DNA of 64,000 nucleotides. Origin: Oceanirhabdus sp942490885. Lineage in GTDB: Bacteria > Bacillota > Clostridia > Clostridiales > Clostridiaceae. The notes under the pieces are model-generated. The model searched no databases. It saw nothing but the letters and a program-made list of their open reading frames with translations, and had not been told where the DNA came from. The DNA lies in NCBI GenBank assembly GCA_942490885.1, contig CALNYT010000002.1:186001-250000 (forward strand), written 5' to 3'. The first letter of the stretch is position 1; every line of letters starts with the position of its first letter. Below are positions 1 through 9,126 of the stretch, piece after piece. The translations under genes were made by a program, and so were the position numbers.

Positions 1-1
1 T

Positions 2-358
2 AACAAAGGAATTTCATTGGCAAATATGGGAAGATTTCAAGAGGCTTTTGAAGCATACAAGAAAGCAATTAAGGCAAAAGCGGATAACTTTATATACTAT
101 ATCAACTGTGCCGATGCACTAAATAACATGGAAAAATATGAAGAAGCATTGAAGTATTGCAACAAAGCGTTAAAGCTAGATAAAAAAAGTGATTTTATAT
201 ATATAAATAAAGCCATAAGTTGTATGGGATTAGAAAAATATGAAGATGCACTGGAATGTTGTAGAAAAGCTCTTTCAATCAATAAGAATAATAAGGATGC
301 TAAAAATTTAAAAATTGAAATAAAAGAGAAGCTTAAGGAAAAATTATATGAAGAATAA
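2..358 (+). CDS. TPR repeat protein, 5' end outside window
   Basis: The reading frame is open from base 2 without an upstream stop, so this is the C-terminal end of a longer protein. A TTG at 17 is only an internal candidate start. The translation holds at least three tetratricopeptide repeats of 34 residues, with the usual G-x-Y/F-x-E-A-x-x-x-Y/C-x-K-A-L pattern: GRFQEAFEAYKKAI, EKYEEALKYCNKAL and EKYEDALECCRKAL. It ends in a Lys/Glu-rich tail. TPRs are protein-protein interaction scaffolds; nothing here shows the partner. An intrinsic terminator follows the stop directly. Confident on the repeat class, unsure of the function. Confidence 0.8.
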   Translation, partial: NKGISLANMGRFQEAFEAYKKAIKAKADNFIYYINCADALNNMEKYEEALKYCNKALKLDKKSDFIYINKAISCMGLEKYEDALECCRKALSINKNNKDAKNLKIEIKEKLKEKLYEE

Positions 359-368
359 ATGAATCATG

Positions 369-406
369 CAGAGGAATTACATTCATTTTCCTCTGTTTTT
401 CTTTTG
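369..406 (+). terminator. Intrinsic terminator after TPR gene
   Basis: An 8-bp stem (CAGAGGAA with TTCCTCTG) and an 11-nt loop are followed directly by a T-rich run. It lies 11 bases after the TPR stop codon. Confidence 0.75.
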
Positions 407-432
407 TATACGATTCGATATAGGTGTATAAT
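404..432 (+). promoter_or_regulatory. Sigma-A-type promoter for the large signalling gene
   Basis: TTGTAT at 404-409 and TATAAT at 427-432 are separated by 17 bp, about 40 bp before the TTG start at 475. The -35 box overlaps the T tract of the preceding terminator. Confidence 0.6.
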
Positions 433-474
433 ATTAAGATAACATATAGAAAAATTTAAAGGGGGTGGATATAA

Positions 475-3400
475 TTGGAATTGATTAACGGTAGATATAG
501 ATTAATAAATGTTATTGAGTATAAGACAAATAAGACTAGTTACTTAGCTGATGATGTTTTGAAATCGAAAAAGGTAATACTTAATATAGTTAAGCTTGAA
601 TACATCCCCAAGAATTTTTATATCCATGATATGGATATAAATGAATATTTAAGTATTAAGAGTAAATATATTATTAAGGTATTAGATATGGGAATTGTGA
701 AATCAATTGATAATAAAAAAGTTGACAATATTTCGTCTTATTATTATATAACTGAGTATCAAGATACCTATAAATATGATATGAGTGATATAAAAGACTT
801 TGAAAAATTAAAGAGTGTATTTATAGACATTTGCAAAGGGTTAAGTTATTTGCATTTAAAAGGAGAAACATATAAGTATCTAAATCCTACAAATATTATA
901 ATATTTTCTGATGAGAATAATCAATTGCATGCTAAGATAAGAGATTCACTTAGTAGTAAAATCGATGAATATAATATATTAGCGGTTAATGATGAAAAAT
1001 TAGAATATAAAGCTCCTGAGCTTATAAATGGAGAAGAAATAAATAAGAGCATAGATATTTATTCTTTAGGGATGATAATTAAAAATATTATTATTCCAAA
1101 TTTCAATAGCGATTTAAAGGGTTTAAATGAGATAAAAGACAAAAATAATACAATAATGAAGTTATTCATTATTGTAAGGAAAATGATAAATAAAAATGAA
1201 AAGAAAAGGTATGAAAATATTGAAGAATTAGTAGATGAGTTTAATAAGATTTATAATCTTGAAGAAAAATTTTATGACATTGATGATGTAGAAAAAATTA
1301 ATTTTAAACATAAAATGTATGGAAGAGATTCAGAGATAAAAGAGATACTTGAATGGTATGATAAGAATGAGAATGGAGTAGTATTTGTTCATGCCCCAAA
1401 TGGTATGGGTAAGACTAGATTTTTAAATGAGATTGAGTACAAATTAAAACTTAGAACTAATGAGATATATTCAAGTTATTTCTTAGAAAGTAAAGATAAT
1501 AATAATTATAAAATTTTTGAAGAAATAATTATGAAATTTTCTCATGAAACAAAAAAAGAGATAGTTAAAAAATATGAGGAAGAATTCAAATTAGTAATAC
1601 CGGAAATAAATTCAAAAAAAATACCACCAATATCTTTGTTTAAAGATACAAATGAAAGATATAAATTTAATAGTAAATTGCTGAACTTTGTATACGATGC
1701 TATTGGAAATAAAAAGGCAATTATATTAATTGATAATCTTCAATATGCATCAGAATATATAATTGAGATTTTAGAGATGGTTTTGATAAAGAATAATCTT
1801 GATAAGAGTATTATGTTTATATTGTCATATAGTGATGAAGAAATTTGGATTAATAAGTGTGCACATAGATTTGTTAATAAATTTAAAGATAAGAATAACA
1901 ATGTAGATATTTCTCTAAAAGCTTTAAACCTTAAAGAGTCAACTATGTTAATTAAGGATATGCTTAACATGTCATATCTTCCAAATAGATTTGCAAACAG
2001 AATATTTAATCATACATATGGAAATCCCATATTTGTTGAAGAAGTGATAAAAGATCTGTTTGCAAAAAAAATTATATACATTAATGAAAGTACTGGAAAA
2101 TGGACAATAGACTTTGAAGATTATGATGATATCAAATTACCAGAGAATATTGTCATAGCATCAATGGGGCAAATTAATGATTTGGATAGTGATAACTATG
2201 AGCTGTTAAAAAAACTTTCAGTTTTAAATGATGATATTCATTTAGAAATTATTAAAGAAGCATTTAATTATTCTCAGGGTGATATTTTACATTCTGTGGA
2301 TTCATTATGTAGAAAAGGAATATTGTCTCTAAATAATAATATATATGAGAAACAATATTATTTTACTAATAAAATGATGAAAGACGTTATATATGGAAGA
2401 CTTAACGATGAGGAAAAGAAAAATTATAATAACTTGATTGCTTTAATCTTTGAAAGAAAATATTTGAGTGGTGAAAACATAGACATTAGGAATATGATAG
2501 ATCACTTTGAAAAAGCTAAAGATTATTCAAAGGTAAAAGAATATTGTAGTCTTTTAGCCGCGGATATGATTAATATGAATGAAAATTTAATAGCTATTGA
2601 TTATTTGGAAAAAGCTATTAGATATTCAGATAATAATGATGAAGATGATATAAGGATAAGGATAAAGCTTGCTTTGTTAAATCACCAGTGCGGGGAAGGG
2701 CAAAGAGCAATCGAAATATTATATGAAGCGGATAAAAAAGCAGAAGAAAGAAAGTTTATTGAACTTAGATTTGAAATATTATATGAATTGACAAATTTAT
2801 TTGGTAGAAGCAAAAATACTTCAAAATGCGAAGAACTTCTGGATATTATGCTTGAATTATATTCGAAAACTAAATATATAAAAGGATATCTATATTATCT
2901 TTTAAATAAAATAAGAATGTATGCATTGCAGCAGGGTAATTTTGAAGAAGCATCTAAAATATTGAAAGAGGCAAAAGAACTTGCTCCTGAAAGTGAATAT
3001 AGAATATTAGGGGAACTTAATAATTTTGAAGGAATAATAAGTATACAAAAATCTAATGCAATGGTAGGGATTGAATGTTTCAAACAGGCTTTGGAATATT
3101 ATGAAAGAGATGCTTATATTAAAGGTAAAATTAATTGTTTGAATAATATTGCTGTTATCTATTATGAACATCTTCAAGATATTCAAAAAGGTATTGATTT
3201 CTTCGAGAAAAGCAGAAAGATAGCAGAAGAATATAGGATTATAGAGGTGCTTCCGCTTATATTCTCCAATTTAGCAGAGTCAAATATAGATTTAAATAAT
3301 CTGGAAAGAGGAGAAATATATCTTAATAAAGCAATGCAAATTTCAAAAGGTAGAAATGATAAACAGGGTTTATTATCTACAAATGTTGAATTTGTATGTT

Positions 3401-5847
3401 TAAACTTGAAATATGGTAATATCAAGATGGTGGAGAATTACTATTCTAAGTGTAAAGAAATAATTGTCGAGAAGGGCGAGTATAATAGGGATAAAGGTGA
3501 GTATTATATTACTGCAGCACAAAGAGCTCTTTTTTATTTAGATCTTGATAATGCAAATGATTTTTGTGATAAGGCTGAACAGGTATATGGAGAAGAACAG
3601 AATAAGGTTTTATGGAGAATATATCTTACTAAAAATTTAATAAAGTTTTACAAAGGAAAAGATGTAGATAAGTTGCTAGAAGATAGCTTTTATATAATAG
3701 ATAAGATAATCTACCCAATAGATAAGATGAATATGCTCTTTGATTTGGCTGTTGCTCTTGCTTTAATGGGATATAAAAAGCATTTAAAAAGTATATTTAA
3801 AAAAGTAAATGCTTTAGAAATAGAGAATATGAATATAAACATCATGATTAAATATGAAATAGCTAGGGCATGTACTGAGAAAGACTATGATATAGAGAAA
3901 TTAATTGGATTGATGGATGAAGTTAAAGATACAAAGATGAAATTAATCTGTCTTTTTGGGAATTATGTTATAGCATCAATTTATTATGAAAAGAAGAATT
4001 ATATCTACGCTCTTAATTATTATTTAATTGCAATTGATGTTTTTAAGGGGATTTACAAATATATTCCTTCAAAGCATAAAAAAAATTTTATAGATAGAAA
4101 GGTTTTGTATGAAGTTTTAGCTATTATCAGAGAACTGAAAATATATTTCACAAGAAACAATGAAGATATAAAACATGAAATGAGAATAGAAGAAAAATTT
4201 GAAAATATGATTTCTTTTCAGTTTTTCAAAGAAATTGTTAATAGTAAAGCTTTTGCTGAATATACAAAAAAATTATATAAACATAAGGAATTATATTATA
4301 TTGAAGATATCAAAGATATAGCTAGGAATTTATTCTCTAATCCAGAAGAAAATCTGAAATTAATTTGTAATTTTCTTGAGAATATAACACTAGCCTCTAG
4401 ATGTATGATAATAAAAAGTAATAGTTCAGAACATAAGGTTATTTTTAGTAGTAATGGAGATGTTGAATTACCTAAAGATATGAATATAATTGAGCGAGTA
4501 AAGATAACTAGAGAGAATATAATCTTTAATAAACTCCACGGGGATAATAGTAGAATGAATGTTGATGTTAAGATGAATGCTATTATTTGTTTACCTATAG
4601 AAGATTTTTATCATAGAGATATAATAGATATACACGATAGAAATCGTGGTAAAAATAAGAGCAGTAGAACTAAAGGGGTTCTTTATATTGAATCATATAA
4701 TATTTTGAATAACTTTAATGAGCATATTGTTTCAAAATGTCTAGAACTTATGCCACTTATTAGCGCTTGTATGAGCAGCTATGAATTTAAGATGATTTCT
4801 GCCATTGATAAATTAACTGGAGTATATACAAGAAAGTATTTAATGGATTCATTTAAGTTAGAATTAGAAAAAACATATGAAGAAGGAAATGAATTAAGTG
4901 TATTAATAGCTGATTTAGATCACTTTAAGAATATAAATGATAAATTTGGTCATCAAAAAGGTGATGAGGTGTTAGAACAAGCCAGCACAATAATGAAAAA
5001 TTCAATAAGAGGAGATGACATAATAGGACGATATGGTGGAGAAGAATTTTTAATTATTCTACCTAATACAGGAGCTAATGATGCACAGCAAATCGCAGAA
5101 AGAATAAGAATTACTCTTATGAAATCAAATATTATTGGAGAAAACTACCCAGTAACTGTAAGTATTGGTTTGTCTTCATACCCAGAACATAGTCAAGGGC
5201 AAGAGGAACTAATTGAGAAGGCTGACAAGGCATTATATGATGCTAAAGAAGAAGGGCGGAATAGGGTTAAAATATATTCGCCTCTTATGGAGTTTGGTAA
5301 TAAGGGAGCCAATAAGCTTTCAGGAATAATAACTGGAAACTCTGTTGAAGATTCTAGAAATGTGCTTACATTTATTGAAGTTTTGGATTTAATGGATGAA
5401 CAAATATGCTCATCTAACAAGATATATAAACTTTTAGGTAGATTGATTGAGACCACAGAGGCTGAAGAAGGAACTTTATTCAAGGTAAATGATGGTGAAA
5501 TAGAAGAGGTATTCACTAGAAGAAGATATAATGAAAATTGGATTAAGAAAGAAGATTATAACAAAGAGATAGTAAGAGAAGTAATAGAAAATAAAAAGGA
5601 AATGTGTACAATTGATTGGAACTTACGTAATAAGAATAACCTTCTTACTGGTCTTCCAGATTGGAATTCTATAATATGTACCCCTCTTATAGTTGAGGGA
5701 AAAGTAATAGCTGTATTACTTCTTGAAGTTCCTACTTCAGAGAAGGAATTTAACTATGAAAACCTTAATTTTGTAAATGTTATTATTAAACTGGCAAAGA
5801 GAATTTTTCAAGAGGCATATGATGGAAAAGAAAGTAATAAAAATTAA
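475..5847 (+). CDS. Multidomain protein: degenerate kinase - AAA ATPase - TPR - GAF - GGDEF - GAF
   Basis: This 1790-residue cytosolic protein starts at TTG 475 behind GGGGGTGG. Residues 1-260 have a Ser/Thr-kinase fold (APE motif in YKAPELING, then DIYSLG), but the catalytic loop reads YKYLNPTN instead of HRDxKxxN and DFG reads DSL, so phosphotransfer is doubtful. An AAA_16-like ATPase follows: Walker A NGMGKT near 309-314 (Lys313) and Walker B IILIDN near 415. Helical TPR-like repeats fill about 680-1250, then a GAF-like region. The GGDEF domain (about 1440-1600) has an intact GGEEF active site at 1521 and an inhibitory RxxD (RGDD) five residues before it, as in product-inhibited diguanylate cyclases. 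A second GAF-like domain ends the protein. Likely role: ligand- or partner-gated c-di-GMP synthesis. No operon partner; flanked by terminators. Confidence 0.85.
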   Translation: MELINGRYRLINVIEYKTNKTSYLADDVLKSKKVILNIVKLEYIPKNFYIHDMDINEYLSIKSKYIIKVLDMGIVKSIDNKKVDNISSYYYITEYQDTYKYDMSDIKDFEKLKSVFIDICKGLSYLHLKGETYKYLNPTNIIIFSDENNQLHAKIRDSLSSKIDEYNILAVNDEKLEYKAPELINGEEINKSIDIYSLGMIIKNIIIPNFNSDLKGLNEIKDKNNTIMKLFIIVRKMINKNEKKRYENIEELVDEFNKIYNLEEKFYDIDDVEKINFKHKMYGRDSEIKEILEWYDKNENGVVFVHAPNGMGKTRFLNEIEYKLKLRTNEIYSSYFLESKDNNNYKIFEEIIMKFSHETKKEIVKKYEEEFKLVIPEINSKKIPPISLFKDTNERYKFNSKLLNFVYDAIGNKKAIILIDNLQYASEYIIEILEMVLIKNNLDKSIMFILSYSDEEIWINKCAHRFVNKFKDKNNNVDISLKALNLKESTMLIKDMLNMSYLPNRFANRIFNHTYGNPIFVEEVIKDLFAKKIIYINESTGKWTIDFEDYDDIKLPENIVIASMGQINDLDSDNYELLKKLSVLNDDIHLEIIKEAFNYSQGDILHSVDSLCRKGILSLNNNIYEKQYYFTNKMMKDVIYGRLNDEEKKNYNNLIALIFERKYLSGENIDIRNMIDHFEKAKDYSKVKEYCSLLAADMINMNENLIAIDYLEKAIRYSDNNDEDDIRIRIKLALLNHQCGEGQRAIEILYEADKKAEERKFIELRFEILYELTNLFGRSKNTSKCEELLDIMLELYSKTKYIKGYLYYLLNKIRMYALQQGNFEEASKILKEAKELAPESEYRILGELNNFEGIISIQKSNAMVGIECFKQALEYYERDAYIKGKINCLNNIAVIYYEHLQDIQKGIDFFEKSRKIAEEYRIIEVLPLIFSNLAESNIDLNNLERGEIYLNKAMQISKGRNDKQGLLSTNVEFVCLNLKYGNIKMVENYYSKCKEIIVEKGEYNRDKGEYYITAAQRALFYLDLDNANDFCDKAEQVYGEEQNKVLWRIYLTKNLIKFYKGKDVDKLLEDSFYIIDKIIYPIDKMNMLFDLAVALALMGYKKHLKSIFKKVNALEIENMNINIMIKYEIARACTEKDYDIEKLIGLMDEVKDTKMKLICLFGNYVIASIYYEKKNYIYALNYYLIAIDVFKGIYKYIPSKHKKNFIDRKVLYEVLAIIRELKIYFTRNNEDIKHEMRIEEKFENMISFQFFKEIVNSKAFAEYTKKLYKHKELYYIEDIKDIARNLFSNPEENLKLICNFLENITLASRCMIIKSNSSEHKVIFSSNGDVELPKDMNIIERVKITRENIIFNKLHGDNSRMNVDVKMNAIICLPIEDFYHRDIIDIHDRNRGKNKSSRTKGVLYIESYNILNNFNEHIVSKCLELMPLISACMSSYEFKMISAIDKLTGVYTRKYLMDSFKLELEKTYEEGNELSVLIADLDHFKNINDKFGHQKGDEVLEQASTIMKNSIRGDDIIGRYGGEEFLIILPNTGANDAQQIAERIRITLMKSNIIGENYPVTVSIGLSSYPEHSQGQEELIEKADKALYDAKEEGRNRVKIYSPLMEFGNKGANKLSGIITGNSVEDSRNVLTFIEVLDLMDEQICSSNKIYKLLGRLIETTEAEEGTLFKVNDGEIEEVFTRRRYNENWIKKEDYNKEIVREVIENKKEMCTIDWNLRNKNNLLTGLPDWNSIICTPLIVEGKVIAVLLLEVPTSEKEFNYENLNFVNVIIKLAKRIFQEAYDGKESNKN

Positions 5848-5848
5848 A

Positions 5849-5896
5849 AAAGGGCTAACGCATATAAGGTTTTATATAGCGTTAGCCCTTTTATTT
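5849..5896. terminator. Bidirectional-looking terminator hairpin
   Basis: A long stem pairs AAGGGCTAACGC with GCGTTAGCCCTT, followed by TTTATTTT on the + side and preceded by an A run, so it could serve both strands. It overlaps the 3' end of the small minus-strand ORF at 5872-6048. Confidence 0.8.
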
Positions 5897-6048
5897 TCAT
5901 AGTTTTTACATAATTCTATAGTCCAGATCTTAAATATAGAAACTTTTTCTGTAATTTTAGATTCATATATTTTATATCCAGAGTATGAAAAAGTTATGAT
6001 GAATAAAGATACTACAATCCCTAGTAACAGCTTTTTATTTTTATTCAA
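5872..6048 (-). CDS. Candidate small membrane-anchored protein (58 aa)
   Basis: A minus-strand frame starts at TTG 6048 with AAGGAG upstream (spacing about 12, slightly long). It encodes 58 residues: a basic start (MNKNKK), a hydrophobic stretch LLLGIVVSLFIITFSYSG, then a hydrophilic tail rich in Lys and Glu, as in a small bitopic membrane protein or an uncleaved signal anchor. The stop lies inside the shared terminator hairpin. No family is recognised. The ribosome binding site and sensible hydropathy support it; short length and a TTG start argue for caution. Confidence 0.4.
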   Translation of the reverse strand: MNKNKKLLLGIVVSLFIITFSYSGYKIYESKITEKVSIFKIWTIELCKNYENKRANAI

Positions 6049-6241
6049 TTTTTAATCACTCTCCTTAAAATGTTGATAAAGAAAATTTACTTATAACACT
6101 CATACTTTTTTTGACTAATTATACCATATGATGGCAAAAAACTCACTAAACATTCTAAAAAATAATATTAAATTATCATAAGAGTAGTATAAAGAATCAT
6201 TTTTATGTATCTATTTTACCTAATTAAAATATAATATAGTA

Positions 6242-6270
6242 TTGACATAGAAAAATCTCTATGGTAATAT
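6242..6270 (+). promoter_or_regulatory. Promoter of the tyrS T-box transcript
   Basis: Perfect TTGACA (6242-6247) and TAATAT (6265-6270) with a 17-bp spacer. Transcription would start near 6277, just before the T-box stem I. Confidence 0.8.
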
Positions 6271-6276
6271 TATAAA

Positions 6277-6604
6277 AAATTAAAACAAAAAGGCAAAGAT
6301 AAGGACGAGTAGAAATAGTTTCGCTACTACAGAGAGCTCTGGTTGGTGAGATGGAGCATAGAAGATTATTTTGAATACACCTTTGAGCTGTAGTCTGAAA
6401 GTATTTAAATACTAGTAGGATGTTCCGGAATCCCGCACACGTTATAGTGCTAGAGTATCATGTATTCAGTGATTTATTATGATTATATTGTACTTGAAAA
6501 GGTTGATATGGTAACATATTGATAAAATACGAGGTGGTACCACGTGAGTATATACTCCCGTCCTCTACAGAAGATAGTTCTGTAGAGGGCGGGATTTTTT
6601 ATTT
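6277..6604 (+). promoter_or_regulatory. T-box leader (tyrosine specifier) with terminator
   Basis: This is a tRNA-sensing riboswitch. The T-box sequence GAGGTGGTACCACG lies at 6531-6544 and is followed by a strong GC-rich hairpin, CCCGTCCTCTACAG pairing with CTGTAGAGGGCGGG, and a T run (about 6557-6604). Stem I is the structured region from about 6300. The GAATACACC segment offers UAC (6376-6378) as the tyrosine specifier, which fits the tyrS gene downstream. Uncharged tRNA-Tyr should favour the antiterminator and allow readthrough. The element class is certain; the specifier placement is inferred from its position. Confidence 0.9.
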
Positions 6605-6728
6605 TCACCTTGAAAATAAAAAATAATTGAGAATTCACAACTTATATTAAAATGTCTAGCGCGCAGACTTTTTATATAGATATTGAAAATTATTTAAAAA
6701 CAAGAAATTAATAAAGGGAGAGGTTATT

Positions 6729-7946
6729 ATGAAAAAATTAACTATAGATGAGCAAATGAGATTACTTTTAAAAGGAATAGAAGAGGTTATAAGTGAAGAT
6801 GAACTAAGAGCTAAGCTTGAGAAAAGCGAAAAAACAGGAGAACCATTAGTGGTAAAGTTAGGATTAGACCCTACAGCTCCTGACATTCATCTTGGACACT
6901 CTGTTGTATTGAGAAAAGCTAAGCAGTTTCAAGATTTAGGTCATAAGGTAATAATTATTATTGGAGATTTTACAGGAATGATTGGTGATCCATCAGGAAA
7001 ATCAAAAACTAGAAAACCTCTTACAAGAGAGGAGGTTTTAATAAATGCAGAAACATATAGAAGACAACTATTCAAGATTTTAGATCCAGATTTTACTGAA
7101 GTAAGGTTTAATAGTGAGTGGTTAGAGTGTATGTCTTTTAAAGAAGTAATTGAGTTAATGGCAAAACAAACAGTTGCAAGAATACTAGAGAGAGATGATT
7201 TTAAAAATAGATTTAATAATAATCAGTCTATTGGACTTCATGAATTTACTTACCCGTTAATGCAAGGGTTGGACTCAGTTGTAATAAATGCTGATGTGGA
7301 ATTGGGTGGTACAGATCAGACATTTAATATACTCATGGGTAGGACTCTTCAAAAAGAGTACAATAAGGAAAAGCAAGTTGCGATGTTTGTACCTATTCTT
7401 GAAGGAACTGATGGTAAGGAAAAAATGAGTAAGAGTTTAGGTAACTACATTGGAGTAAATGAAAATTCAAAAGAGATATTTGGAAAGATTATGTCAATAC
7501 CTGATGAGCTTATAATAAGATACTTTGAACTAGTTACTGATGTTCATCCAGATGAAATAGATGTATTCAAAAAACAGCTGGAACAAGGTGGAGTAAATCC
7601 TCGAGATTTAAAATTACATTTAGCAGAAATAGTAGTAGCTCTATACCATGGTAGTAATGAAGGAAAGAGAGCAAGAGAAGAATTTATAAGCATATTCTCT
7701 AATAAGAGCTTACCAAAAGATATTGAAGAAATTCAGTGTCCTGATGGAGATTGTATATGTAACAAACTAATAGAAATAATATTAAAAATGGGATTTGCTA
7801 ATACTAATAGAGAGTCAAGAAGATTGATTTCTCAAGGGTCTGTTAAGATAAATGGTGAGAAATTCATTGAAGAGGAAGGCTTTGAACTTAAAGCTGGAGA
7901 TGTTATACAGGTTGGAAAGAAAAGGTTTGTTAAAATTAAAAATTAA
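6729..7946 (+). CDS. tyrS: Tyrosyl-tRNA synthetase
   Basis: This cytosolic class I aminoacyl-tRNA synthetase charges tRNA-Tyr with tyrosine at the cost of ATP. The 405-residue protein has the HIGH-type signature HLGH at 54-57, the KMSKS loop at 232-236 in EGTDGKEKMSKSLGN, and an S4 RNA-binding domain over about the last 65 residues (SRRLISQGSVKINGE). Length and motif wording resemble the TyrZ/TyrS2 subtype rather than the classic B. subtilis TyrS; this is a family judgement. ATG 6729 follows AAAGGGAGAGG. Expression is controlled by the tyrosine T-box directly upstream. Confidence 0.95.
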   Translation: MKKLTIDEQMRLLLKGIEEVISEDELRAKLEKSEKTGEPLVVKLGLDPTAPDIHLGHSVVLRKAKQFQDLGHKVIIIIGDFTGMIGDPSGKSKTRKPLTREEVLINAETYRRQLFKILDPDFTEVRFNSEWLECMSFKEVIELMAKQTVARILERDDFKNRFNNNQSIGLHEFTYPLMQGLDSVVINADVELGGTDQTFNILMGRTLQKEYNKEKQVAMFVPILEGTDGKEKMSKSLGNYIGVNENSKEIFGKIMSIPDELIIRYFELVTDVHPDEIDVFKKQLEQGGVNPRDLKLHLAEIVVALYHGSNEGKRAREEFISIFSNKSLPKDIEEIQCPDGDCICNKLIEIILKMGFANTNRESRRLISQGSVKINGEKFIEEEGFELKAGDVIQVGKKRFVKIKN

Positions 7947-7954
7947 TAACAAGT

Positions 7955-7980
7955 ACCCTTGGGGTGCTTTCCCAAGGGGT
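7955..7980 (+). terminator. Possible weak terminator after tyrS
   Basis: ACCCTTGGG pairs with CCCAAGGGGT (one bulge) around a TGCTTT loop eight bases after the tyrS stop. No good T tract follows (TATAATAG), so termination may be weak and readthrough into 8015 is possible. Confidence 0.4.
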
Positions 7981-8014
7981 TATAATAGCAGATAAAGAGA
8001 AAGGGTGAAATGTT

Positions 8015-8371
8015 TTGGAAAACTATAAGTGGGTTAAAATAGAAATATATGTACCAGAGGAGAAACTACAAGATATAAGGGATGCATTGAATAAAGGAGG
8101 CGCTGGGAAAATTGGTAAATATGATAATTGTCTTTCTATGTATGAAGTTAGAGGGTATTGGAGACCACTAGAGGGGTCAGACCCTTTTGAAGGTGAAGTA
8201 GGGAAAGTTTGTGAGGGAAGCGAACTCAAAATAGAAGCAAGATGTCATATTGATTATGTGAAGGCTACTATAGATGAAATACTAAAGGTTCATCCATATG
8301 AAGAGCCAGTAATAAATATTGTTCCATTAATAAACCATGTATTTATTGATGATAATATGAAAAGGAAATAA
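8015..8371 (+). CDS. YqfO/CutA-like PII-fold protein
   Basis: The 118-residue protein matches the PII/CutA1-like domain found as an insert in YqfO-type NIF3 proteins: the GAGKIGKYDNC loop near 30-40, the region GYWRPLEGSDPFEGEVG, and a C-terminal HPYEEPVINIVPL signature at about 93-105. Stand-alone copies of this domain are common in clostridia and are of unknown function; the fold suggests a small oligomeric metal- or ligand-binding protein. TTG 8015 is chosen because GAGAAAGGGTG precedes it at proper spacing. It may be partly co-transcribed with tyrS. A separate NIF3 protein without this insert is encoded at 18857. Confidence 0.75.
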   Translation: MENYKWVKIEIYVPEEKLQDIRDALNKGGAGKIGKYDNCLSMYEVRGYWRPLEGSDPFEGEVGKVCEGSELKIEARCHIDYVKATIDEILKVHPYEEPVINIVPLINHVFIDDNMKRK

Positions 8372-8380
8372 AGAATAAAT

Positions 8381-8529
8381 ATCAAAGAACAGAGAACAAA
8401 TCACGATACCTTTCAGCGGAGCTGAAAGCCTTTAAATTATCAAAGAATAATGGAATATATAATTTTTTCTGACAATAGGAAGAAAAATAACCTAATTTGT
8501 TCTTTATTATCTGTTCTTTGTTCTTTGAT
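8381..8529. repeat. Intergenic inverted-repeat element, family A copy 1
   Basis: The left end, ATCAAAGAACAGAGAACAAA, recurs inverted at the right end (AAAGAACAAAGAACAG on the opposite strand, 8497-8529). An internal hairpin CTTTCAGC/GCTGAAAG lies near 8410-8430. A related AAAGAACAAAGAATAGAG stretch occurs at 9188-9230. It carries no coding potential and looks like a miniature non-autonomous repeat. It occupies most of the 300-bp gap between 8371 and 8673. Confidence 0.55.
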
Positions 8530-8672
8530 TCAAAGATTTTCTTTGGTTAAAATTACATTTTATCTATTTGAATAAATCAATTTCTAACATGAAATCTCTA
8601 TATTATTAATTCACTAATTTCATACACCAGAATATACTAAAATTATAGTAATAATTATGAGGGTAGCGTCCC

Positions 8673-8876
8673 ATGAAAATGGCCATAAAGTTGAAGGATG
8701 GAAAGAAATACTTTTATAGTGAGGCTCAATCACAACAAATTGCTCGGAATTTAAATTATGTTAAATTACTTCAGATACTCACAAATGCTAACAGTATGAA
8801 GAGTGGTTCAAGCATAAAAATACTGAATCAAGTATTCATGGTAGAGAACATAAAATCATTTGAATTCTTTTTATAG
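8673..8876 (+). CDS. Small hypothetical protein (67 aa)
   Basis: The 67-residue ORF reads as a compact soluble protein, with two possible starts (ATG 8673 or 8679). It is Lys/Ser/Asn-rich with alternating hydrophobic positions (AIKLKDGKKYFYSEAQSQQ and SIKILNQVFMVENIKSFEFFL), which suggests a small beta-strand-rich domain. The upstream GAGGGTAG is only a fair ribosome binding site. No domain is recognised. Gene-like composition and its own intergenic space support it; no operon partner can be named. Confidence 0.5.
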   Translation: MKMAIKLKDGKKYFYSEAQSQQIARNLNYVKLLQILTNANSMKSGSSIKILNQVFMVENIKSFEFFL

Positions 8877-8941
8877 AGAACTTTTTATAAGTAGAATAAA
8901 AGAGAAAAAAAAGAAAATTCTAAATTTTTACTTTTAAATGG

Positions 8942-8970
8942 TTGACAACATCAAAGGAATTATATAAAAT
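8942..8970 (+). promoter_or_regulatory. Promoter of the structured RNA at 8977-9090
   Basis: TTGACA (8942-8947) and TAAAAT (8965-8970) with a 17-bp spacer; start of transcription expected near 8977. Confidence 0.65.
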
Positions 8971-8976
8971 TACAAT

Positions 8977-9090
8977 ATATTGGTGAGTGTGTCTAAACAA
9001 TGGGAATCTATTGTGAGCGGCACAGGGAAAATCCTACACGCAGATATTAACCCTGCGGAGTCGCTATTGCGATTCTGATAGGTTTTTTTT
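8977..9090 (+). ncRNA. Candidate riboswitch or small RNA ending in an intrinsic terminator
   Basis: From its own promoter the RNA runs about 114 nt. A small hairpin ACAAT/ATTGT lies at 8997-9014. CACAGGG (9021-9027) can pair with CCCTG (9051-9055), in competition with a terminator hairpin whose 9-bp upper stem CGGAGTCGC/GCGATTCTG carries a TATT loop and is followed by eight T (9083-9090). Mutually exclusive pairing before a terminator is the layout of a transcriptional riboswitch. The ACAGGG and CCTGCGG elements remind me of the guanidine-IV (mepA) class, but that is from memory. No gene starts within 220 bp downstream, so it may be an orphan left after gene loss, or a stand-alone sRNA. Confidence 0.55.
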
Positions 9091-9126
9091 GCTTTATCTG
9101 ATTAAAGTGAAAAAGAGTTTGTTTTT

